The notes under the pieces are model-generated. The model was given only the letters and a program-made list of their open reading frames with translations. It was not told the origin of the DNA and did not search any database. Source: Sporisorium sorghi (lineage: Eukaryota; Basidiomycota; Ustilaginomycetes; Ustilaginales; Ustilaginaceae). From it: 10,087 bases of DNA. The position numbers and the translations under genes are program-made. The DNA is taken from positions 3,086-13,172 of the forward strand of contig JALCCG010000424.1 of the NCBI GenBank assembly GCA_023212695.1, written 5' to 3'. This document shows, piece after piece, positions 1 to 6,201 of the stretch (positions are counted from its first letter, which is position 1; the number at the start of each line of letters is the position of its first letter).

Positions 1-100
1 GTTGGAGGGGCGGTGGGGTGAGGGCGGGGAGGGAGGGGCGCGAGCGGCTGGTCGCGGCGCCAGGGGCGGGGAGGGGGGGGGGGGGGGGGGGGGGAGAAAG
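1..100. repeat. G-rich tract with a run of 22 G
   Basis: The first 100 bases are strongly purine- and G-rich on the + strand. Positions 7-38 contain at least six closely spaced runs of three or more G, and 73-94 is an uninterrupted run of 22 G. This composition can form G-quadruplexes and is also prone to sequencing and assembly length errors. It lies about 390 bases upstream of the antiporter start and so may be part of its promoter, but no function can be read from it. The exact length of the G run should be treated as uncertain. Confidence 0.85.
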
Positions 101-118
101 AGCGAGGACGAGAGAAGA

Positions 119-466
119 GTGAGCGAGCCCCTTACTCTGCGTGTGTGCTGTTGGTCACGCAGGCAACACGCGTGCTGGCGGTCGAAAGTGACACATGCAG
201 ACAGCCCAAAAAGAGCGCAGCCTCGGTTAACTGGTGTGGAGACAAAACAAAAAGACCCTGAAGATGATGCATCACCTCCTTTCTCTCTCCTAACACCCAC
301 CTCTTCCCGCAAAGATGTTCCCCGCATCTCGCCACGCTCTGACTGCGTAACACCATCAAGGCCATGCTTGTCGCCGCCTTCTTTTCATAGCAACAGCAGC
401 CGCATCACGGTCTGCTTCGATTGCGACGACGCCTCGGTGACAGTTTCCATCATCCCCCCCCCTCAG
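119..466 (+). other. possible 5' leader intron of the antiporter gene
   Basis: A donor-like GTGAGC lies at 119-124. An acceptor-like pyrimidine tract, including nine C at 454-462, ends in CAG at 464-466, 19 bases before the antiporter ATG. Removing this segment would delete all four upstream ATGs. A second donor-like GTAACA starts at 347. I see no strong consensus branch point at the expected distance; a TGAC near 438-441 is the nearest candidate. This is an inference from splice-like motifs only. Confidence 0.3.
195..390 (+). promoter_or_regulatory. cluster of four short upstream reading frames
   Basis: Four ATG-started frames lie upstream of the antiporter and all close before its start: 195-230 (11 codons then TAA), 264-293 (9 codons, beginning with two consecutive ATGs, then TAA), 315-350 (11 codons then TAA) and 364-390 (8 codons then TAG). 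The last has a purine at -3. The TAA at 348-350 is in frame with the antiporter, and no in-frame ATG follows it before 486, so the protein cannot start earlier without splicing. If the leader is kept unspliced these frames would be expected to lower or regulate translation. The transcript start is unknown. Confidence 0.5.
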
Positions 467-485
467 CACCTGCTGCACTGCCACG

Positions 486-3400
486 ATGGTGTTCAACTAT
501 GGCTTTCTCAGCCACAGCGATCCGCTCGCGTTCGATCCGAACAACTATGTGCTCACCACCAACGGTTTCGGCCTGTTTTTGACGCAAGTCATCATCATCA
601 TGGTGCTGTGTCAAGTGCTGGGCAAGCTCTTCAAGCTCATCGGCCAACCCGCTGTTGTCGGCGAGCTGCTGGCTGGCATCCTTCTCGGACCAACCGCGCT
701 TGGCAACATCCCCGGCTTTACCGACACGATCGTTCCCACGCAGGCACTGGGTCTGCTCAAGCTGATGGCCAACATCGGTCTGTCGCTGTTCCTCTTTCTC
801 ATCGGTCTCGAAACCGATACGGAGCTCATGGCCAAGTACTGGCAGAAAGTGATGCTCATCACATTGCCTGGCATGGCCATTCCTTTTGGGATTGCAGTGG
901 GCATCTCTAGGCTGATCTGGCAGGTGGAAACGGATCAGACGGTCAAGTTCACCACGTTCTTCCTCTTTGTCGGCACCGTCATGGCGGTAACCTCGCTCTC
1001 GGTCTTGTCGCGTATCATGGCCGAGATGAACATCCTCAGCACTCGGCTTGGCTGCATCACCATCGCTGCCGGCGTGTGCAACGATCTTATCGGCTACGTG
1101 CTTCTTGCCTTGGGCTCGGCGCTGGGCACGGGAGGCAAGCAGATCGATGCGCTGTACCAGCTGCTCGCAGCGGCTGGCTATATTGCTCTTCTGTGGTTTG
1201 CGTTTCGCCCGCTCATGAACCGCCTCATTGTCCGCAGCGGCTTCGACATGACGACGGGAGCCGACGACCGCGTGCCGGAGCACCTCCTCGTGATCGCGCT
1301 CTGCGGTGCCCTCGTCAGCGCGTTCTACACGGACGCGATGGGCGTGCATCCCATCGTGGGAGCTTTCAGCTTTGGCGTGTGCTGCCCGCACGGCAACTTT
1401 GCAGTCAAGGTGACCGAGAGCATCGAGACGCTCGTCATGATCGTGCTGCTTCCGCTCTACTTTGTCACCAGCGGCCTCAGCACCAACTTCAAGCTGCTCA
1501 ACGACGGCACCGCATGGGGCCTCATCTGTCTGCTCATCGTCGGCATCTTTGTCAGCAAGTTTGGCGCCACTGCGGCCTCTGCCAGGCTGGCCGGTATGAT
1601 GTGGCGCGAGTCCATGTGCGTCGCGAGTCTGATGCAGAGCAAGGGCATCATTGAGATCATCATCCTCAATGTCGCTCTGCAGCTGGACGTGGTCAGCCCC
1701 AAGGTGTTTGCGATGCTCGTCATCTGCTTCCTGTGTACGACCATGTCGGTGCGGCCGTTGTCGCGGTACGTTTACTTCTCAAGCCTTGCTCAAGAGGAGA
1801 AAGGAAGCGGGGGAGAGGGCGAGGACGAACAGCGAACAGATGAAAAGAAGGGAGGATCAGGCTCCACGACAGATGCTGCTGCCGACTCTGTCGATTTCCC
1901 CATCACGGTGGCGATCGCATCGCCGAGCCCGGCTACGAAGACGCTCATGTACCTCCTCAATCTCCTCGGACAACACCACGTGCCATCACACGGATCCACC
2001 CCCAACACGGACAACAACGAAACTGCAGCGGGACAGATCGCCGTCGACCTGCTCCGCCTGCTGCCCATCGAATACACCACTTCGTCCATCATGCAGCTCA
2101 TCAACTACTCGGAAGAGCGCCATCGCGACGAGATGATGGGGAGCCTCAAAAAGGTGCAGCAGCTCTGCGGGGTGCCCACGTCGGCGATGCTGGCGAGCGA
2201 GCGCAAGCTGGGTCATTTCACGGCAACCGTCACGACGCCTGGTGCTGCCGCGGTGAACGCACATGTTGCGTATGCCGTGCCTCCGGATACGTTTATCGTG
2301 CCGCGGCACGAGATGATCAAGACAGTTGGGCAGCAGAATGCACGCGCGCAACGGCGGCTGGGCACGGCTGATCGTGCGTTTTCGGAGCTCGGTCGCGGCA
2401 TGGCTTTGGTTACGTGGGAGGCGCACAACTCGTACGGGCGCGGTCTTTCGTGGCTGGGCGCGGCGGCGGCTGCGAGCGGTCTTTCGTTTTCGAAAACGCT
2501 GAATGAGGAGGATGCGGCCGTGTCTTTCTGGCAAGCTGATTCGGATGCGCAGTCGCTGCCGTCGCGGCTGTTTCGCCATCTGCGCAAACAGTGCGCTACG
2601 GGTGTTCTGCTGGATCCGACAATGTCGCGTCTGTCGGCGGCCGAGCTGGCCAATTTGCGTCAAGATCAGGCTGCAGCATCGTTGCGACGCGAGCTCGAGC
2701 AGAGTCACGGCCTGCAGAGACCGCTGGGGGCGCGGAGGATCATCGTGCCGTTCTTCGGAGGAGCGGATGATCGTGCGGCGGTGGAGCTGCTGCGCAAAGT
2801 TGTGCTCAACTCGCCGGGCAGCGTGCAGGGGCTGGTGATTACGTTTGCGAGTGCGGGCGATGCGAGCAGCGCGGCATCGGATTCGGCTGCGGTGGAAACG
2901 AAGCTGCCACCGACCTTGGCGTTGGAGCAGCTGGCGGCGGAGGAGGACCATGTGCACTCAATCAACCTGCAGACGATTCATCAGCAGGAGGCGGCGCGCA
3001 TCGATGCGCGCTTCCTGTTCCATCAGCAGGATGCGTCGGTTGCGGGTGCGACGGTCAAGTCGATCCCGGAGGAGTTCATGGCTGCTGCTGCTGGGGCGAG
3101 TGGCGGTGACAGCGGGCACACGCAGGCGGCGAGTGAACAGGCGAGGTCGCTGCACGCGCGTACCCAAGCGGAAGCGGAAGCGGGCATCGTCTTTGTCAAC
3201 CTGCCCTCGACGCGTGAGACGAGCACAAGCCCGATCCGCACCATGTGCACGCTGCTCCTGCCGCTGCTCGACGCGCAGCAGGACATGGTGTTCGTCGGTC
3301 GCGGCAAATGGAACCAGCGCCCGAAGGCGTTTCGCGCCGAGGTGGAGCGCATGCATGCCGACGAGCAGCGTGCGTCCGAATCGTCGTTGACGGCGACGGA

Positions 3401-3515
3401 CGAGTGGGCGGAGGAGCTGAGGACCGTGGGGAACTGTCTGGGCGCCGTGACCGAGGGCATGCTCTTGCTGGGGCTGGGATCGTGTGCGGTCGTGGTGCAG
3501 GCGGCTCAGGCGTGA
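486..3515 (+). CDS. KHA1: K+/H+ antiporter, Kha1-like (CPA2 family)
   Basis: The 1009-residue product is a monovalent cation/proton antiporter of the CPA2 type. In yeast the family member Kha1 exchanges K+ for H+ in Golgi-type internal membranes; that location is inferred here. Residues about 25-432 hold roughly a dozen hydrophobic segments of the Na+/H+ exchanger fold. Recognisable blocks are GELLAGILLGPTALG in the second segment, FLIGLE at 104-109, and AGVCND ending in the Asn199-Asp200 pair that occupies the ion-binding position. A later block reads HPIVGAF, and another LMQSKGIIEIIILN. A charged Gly/Glu/Lys-rich linker (about 436-465) leads to a long cytosolic tail with two USP-like halves, from about 470 and from about 745; the second contains VPFFGGADDR (754-763). 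The tail ends with VFVGRGK (935-941) and a terminal VVVQA motif, as in fungal Kha1 proteins. The ATG has A at -3 and G at +4. The protein is somewhat longer than yeast Kha1 (873 residues), mostly from tail insertions. The next gene is convergent. Family assignment is firm; the ion preference is by homology. Confidence 0.93.
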   Translation: MVFNYGFLSHSDPLAFDPNNYVLTTNGFGLFLTQVIIIMVLCQVLGKLFKLIGQPAVVGELLAGILLGPTALGNIPGFTDTIVPTQALGLLKLMANIGLSLFLFLIGLETDTELMAKYWQKVMLITLPGMAIPFGIAVGISRLIWQVETDQTVKFTTFFLFVGTVMAVTSLSVLSRIMAEMNILSTRLGCITIAAGVCNDLIGYVLLALGSALGTGGKQIDALYQLLAAAGYIALLWFAFRPLMNRLIVRSGFDMTTGADDRVPEHLLVIALCGALVSAFYTDAMGVHPIVGAFSFGVCCPHGNFAVKVTESIETLVMIVLLPLYFVTSGLSTNFKLLNDGTAWGLICLLIVGIFVSKFGATAASARLAGMMWRESMCVASLMQSKGIIEIIILNVALQLDVVSPKVFAMLVICFLCTTMSVRPLSRYVYFSSLAQEEKGSGGEGEDEQRTDEKKGGSGSTTDAAADSVDFPITVAIASPSPATKTLMYLLNLLGQHHVPSHGSTPNTDNNETAAGQIAVDLLRLLPIEYTTSSIMQLINYSEERHRDEMMGSLKKVQQLCGVPTSAMLASERKLGHFTATVTTPGAAAVNAHVAYAVPPDTFIVPRHEMIKTVGQQNARAQRRLGTADRAFSELGRGMALVTWEAHNSYGRGLSWLGAAAAASGLSFSKTLNEEDAAVSFWQADSDAQSLPSRLFRHLRKQCATGVLLDPTMSRLSAAELANLRQDQAAASLRRELEQSHGLQRPLGARRIIVPFFGGADDRAAVELLRKVVLNSPGSVQGLVITFASAGDASSAASDSAAVETKLPPTLALEQLAAEEDHVHSINLQTIHQQEAARIDARFLFHQQDASVAGATVKSIPEEFMAAAAGASGGDSGHTQAASEQARSLHARTQAEAEAGIVFVNLPSTRETSTSPIRTMCTLLLPLLDAQQDMVFVGRGKWNQRPKAFRAEVERMHADEQRASESSLTATDEWAEELRTVGNCLGAVTEGMLLLGLGSCAVVVQAAQA

Positions 3516-3784
3516 CGAGTCCGAAGAAAGCATCGGCATTGCTTGATCTTTGCATCTGTCTTGAAACCGTTTCTCAAGCGTATTCTACGGAATCGCATCG
3601 CATCGCAATGTCTACAGTTGGTTTTGGCTTGTGTTCGTCTCATCATCTGCTCGTGTTTGCAACGGTGCTGGATTGAGCGCCATGCCTCGGTCGAAGCTCT
3701 CCGAGTGCTGGTCAGCATGACGCTCACTCTCAAACTTGTCTTTCACATTGGACGCTGAACATCAAAGGAATCGCTTGACCTGGT
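3516..3784. other. convergent 3' intergenic region
   Basis: The antiporter and the prenylcysteine lyase-like gene end facing each other across 269 bases, so their 3' untranslated regions probably share or overlap this stretch. I see no canonical AATAAA on either strand. A small ATCGC triplet repeat lies at 3592-3606. The 12-base word CGGAATCGCATC occurs at 3588-3599 and again at 3790-3801, the second copy covering the last codons of the minus-strand gene. No reading frame here looks like a gene. Confidence 0.7.
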
Positions 3785-5551
3785 TCAACCGGAATCGCAT
3801 CCCCACCCCGCCCAATTGGCATTATCCACCGGATCCTTCTTGCTTTCCTCGTGCTCGTCCCAATCGCAGTCCTTCCCGTTAACAAACTCGTCGCCGAACC
3901 AGCGCTTCAACAGCAGCGCGACGGTGTTCTTGGCCGAGACGGTGGACGTCTCCATGGTGGAAACCAAGCTCTCCATGGCGTTTGGGTAGAAGAGGTTGTG
4001 GTCGACCTCGATGCGTGGGAAGCGGTTGGTGGGGGTGAGGTAGGGGTAGGCGTCCCAAGTGTGGGTGTGGGACCAGCTGATGGTGTTGCCGAAGAGGCGG
4101 ATGAGGAGCGAAGGCGCCAAAGGGGCGGGGGAGAAGATTTTCACGAGGTATTCGTCTTTCGCCGACTCGGGAGGGGTGACGGTGCGTAGGTAGGTGAGCG
4201 AGAAGAAGTCCAGCGTCGGGGTCTTGTTCGTAGTGCTGTTGCTGGTGGCGGCGCGGCGGACGCTCTCGCTCGAGGTGAGTATTGTGGTTGGCACGGCGTC
4301 CTGCTCCCCCAGGCCAAAGTACCCGGGTCGCGGGCTCGCCCGGCTGGTGGTCAGCAGCGTCACATGCAGCCTTACGTACGGTTTGGCTTTCACTCGACGC
4401 GGTGTGTTGAGCAGCGTAATGTCCGCATTGTGCCACGGAGCCGCCAGGATCACAGCGTCGTACAGCTCGCCCTCGCCGCTCTTGCTGCCCACGTACCACT
4501 GCACCCTCCCCTCCCCCTCCCTTTCCTCACCCAGTGCAACCTGCCCACGCCGCTGCTGCCGTCGCAGCGCAGGCGTATCAAAGCGCACAATACCCGTCAC
4601 ATGCCCCTCGACACCCGTCCTTATCCGTGCGCCACTCCGTCGCGCAAACTCTTCAAAAATCCTATAGTTGCCCTGTACGACGCTGCGCGCGCCGGAGGCG
4701 GCGAGGCTGACGAGCGCACCGAACCCGTGAATGCGGTCTGTATCCTGCGCATAGTTCACCCGGGTCGCGGCTTCGACCATCTCCTCTATAAACAATTCGG
4801 ACACGCGCTGGTCCTTGAAGAACTGCATACCGGTCGTCGCGGCGAGCGGGGTGGCGTTCACCGCCGCGGCGAGGTCCTCGATGCTCCCCCACGGATACCC
4901 GGACACCGTCTTCTCGCCACTCCGCGCATGCAGGAAGCTCGGCCGGTACAGCCCGGTAAACCACCCCAACTGCCTCTTCACAATACCCTCCGTAGTGATC
5001 GCACTGTACCCGTACCTCAAAAAAAACTTGGCACTCGTCCACCAGCTCCCCTGGTCACCGGTGAACAGAAACTGCTGCCCGTCCCACACGCCCATCTGGC
5101 CGTCCATCCCCGAACCGGCGCTGGAGGTGTTGAGCGAGAACTCCCGAACCGCACGGCGCAGGTTGAGGTTCACATCCGCATAGATGCTCGCGCCCACCTC
5201 GACGGGGTTTTGGGCAGGGTCGTCGTACGGGAAGGTGATGGCGGCGCGCCCGCCGAGTTGAGTGGTGCGCTCGTAGAGTGTGACCTCGATCGGGGTGGTG
5301 TTGAGAGGGGAGAGCTGGTCAGAGGCGCGCTTGAGGAAGTATGCTGCAGAGGTGCCGGTGGGACCGCCGCCGATGATGGCGATCCGGAGCGCGGCTGGTT
5401 GGGCGGTAGAGGCGTCGAGGTAGGATGCGTGTGGATTGCGAGGTGGCTGGATGTCGTCCAAGGTGTACGGGTCGGCGCTGGAGTGGGCAACGACCTGCTG
5501 TAGGACAGCGAGCAGCACGCCGAGCCCGTAGAGCAGCGTAGATCGGACCAT
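3785..5551 (-). CDS. prenylcysteine oxidase/lyase-like flavoprotein, secretory
   Basis: The 588-residue product matches the prenylcysteine lyase family. These FAD enzymes use oxygen to split prenylcysteine into free cysteine, a prenyl aldehyde and hydrogen peroxide, the last step in breakdown of prenylated proteins; the animal enzyme is lysosomal. Residues 1-22 form a signal peptide ending VVA before His23. A Rossmann FAD motif GGGPTG is at 61-66, followed by the acidic strand end YER (93-95) and LGGR (99-102), then VEVGASIY (117-124). The C-terminal block FYPNAMES (521-528), then STMETS and SAKN (539-542), matches the family's second FAD-contacting region. Five N-glycosylation sequons (Asn84, 141, 232, 438, 442) fit passage through the secretory pathway. 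The ATG has A at -3. There is no clear transmembrane anchor beyond the signal. The last 30 or so residues are acidic and carry two Cys. It lies downstream of, and on the same strand as, the bHLH gene but 650 bases away, so it is a separate unit. Activity on farnesylcysteine is inferred; other flavin oxidases of the same fold remain possible. Confidence 0.88.
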   Translation of the reverse strand: MVRSTLLYGLGVLLAVLQQVVAHSSADPYTLDDIQPPRNPHASYLDASTAQPAALRIAIIGGGPTGTSAAYFLKRASDQLSPLNTTPIEVTLYERTTQLGGRAAITFPYDDPAQNPVEVGASIYADVNLNLRRAVREFSLNTSSAGSGMDGQMGVWDGQQFLFTGDQGSWWTSAKFFLRYGYSAITTEGIVKRQLGWFTGLYRPSFLHARSGEKTVSGYPWGSIEDLAAAVNATPLAATTGMQFFKDQRVSELFIEEMVEAATRVNYAQDTDRIHGFGALVSLAASGARSVVQGNYRIFEEFARRSGARIRTGVEGHVTGIVRFDTPALRRQQRRGQVALGEEREGEGRVQWYVGSKSGEGELYDAVILAAPWHNADITLLNTPRRVKAKPYVRLHVTLLTTSRASPRPGYFGLGEQDAVPTTILTSSESVRRAATSNSTTNKTPTLDFFSLTYLRTVTPPESAKDEYLVKIFSPAPLAPSLLIRLFGNTISWSHTHTWDAYPYLTPTNRFPRIEVDHNLFYPNAMESLVSTMETSTVSAKNTVALLLKRWFGDEFVNGKDCDWDEHEESKKDPVDNANWAGWGCDSG

Positions 5552-5568
5552 GATGTCTGCAGCTCCGC

Positions 5569-5580
5569 ACGGTCGACCGT
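5569..5580. promoter_or_regulatory. perfect 12-bp palindrome, CGG-N4-CCG
   Basis: ACGGTCGACCGT reads identically on both strands and lies 18 bases upstream of the lyase ATG. Inverted CGG triplets with a short spacer are the usual shape of sites bound by fungal Zn(II)2Cys6 dimers. It is close enough to the start that it may instead lie in the transcribed leader as a small hairpin. The palindrome is certain; the function is inferred. Confidence 0.4.
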
Positions 5581-5856
5581 CCTGGAACTTGATGCTGCTA
5601 GTCCGAGCAGCCTGTCACAATGCGCAGAACCCTGTCAGCGTAAGTGGTCGAGTAGGTGGATGGATTGTACAAGCAGCGAGGTGTGCGCTTAGAGCCTGAG
5701 AATGTGTCCGTTGCCGATGTGGTCGTCGATCAAGAGCCTGAGCCACCAGCTTCGAGGGTGATGCTCGACGCAGGTGGGCAAGGAGCAGGAGCGCTGCGAT
5801 TCAGGGTCCTCACTTGCGTCGTGCATGGACCACGCTGCACTTGCCCGCCCAAAACT

Positions 5857-5865
5857 GCCCTTTGT
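5857..5865 (-). promoter_or_regulatory. near-match to pheromone response element
   Basis: On the minus strand the sequence is ACAAAGGGC. The element bound by the HMG-box regulator Prf1 in Ustilago maydis is ACAAAGGGA, so this differs at one base. It is about 306 bases upstream of the lyase ATG and in the same orientation. A single one-mismatch 9-mer in a spacer of this size can arise by chance. Confidence 0.25.
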
Positions 5866-6201
5866 TCGTATCGCCTCTTTTGCGCTCGAAATCACGTCAA
5901 GAAAAAGGCGGCCCCCAAAAAAATCGTGGTTCGCTACACCACACCATCACACACCTCGCAGTCTGCTATCAATCAAGTCGTCATCACACCGACAAGAGCG
6001 TTAAAGTGCAACAGAGATCCGAGTTCCAATAAAAAGGTGACGTCGAGTGTAACCGGCGTACAAGATACGGCCCATTAGAGAGGTAGAACTACAAAGATTA
6101 AGACAGGTCAGAGCTGCCCGGACGAGCGATAACAATAAAAAGTAATAGCGAACAAGCAGAAGTGAGATTAGGGGGTCGAAATTTTTGAGATCAGGTGGCC
6201 T

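Larger units (their letters stand above)
5552..6201. promoter_or_regulatory. upstream region of the lyase gene and 3' end of the bHLH gene
   Basis: These 650 bases separate two minus-strand genes, so the right part should hold the bHLH 3' untranslated region and the left part the lyase promoter and leader. There is no minus-strand ATG between the lyase start and about 5820, so the proximal leader is free of upstream starts. CRE-like words occur at 5892-5899 (TGACGTGA on the minus strand) and 6038-6045 (TGACGTCG). A near-copy of the smut pheromone response element is at 5857-5865. Two AATAAA words lie on the plus strand, near 6026 and 6134, but none was seen on the minus strand where the bHLH transcript would need one. 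A plus-strand frame of about 105 codons from 5761 to 6078 has no recognisable domain. Confidence 0.6.

Noticed and set aside
2..910. Open plus-strand frame of 302 codons at the left edge
   Set aside because: It starts at TTG, translates the poly-G tract as Gly, and overlaps the antiporter start in another frame.
450..1391. Open minus-strand frame of 313 codons antisense to the antiporter
   Set aside because: The translation is a His/Arg/Asp-rich shadow with no motif, lying opposite conserved membrane segments of the antiporter.
4364..5503. Open plus-strand frame of 379 codons antisense to the lyase gene
   Set aside because: Arg/Pro/Gly-rich shadow without a domain; the minus strand carries clear FAD and signal-peptide motifs.
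5761..6078. Small plus-strand gene of about 105 codons with downstream AATAAA
   Set aside because: No domain, mixed Cys/Lys/Thr composition without pattern, and it lies in the 3' region and promoter of two minus-strand genes; the AATAAA words alone are weak support.
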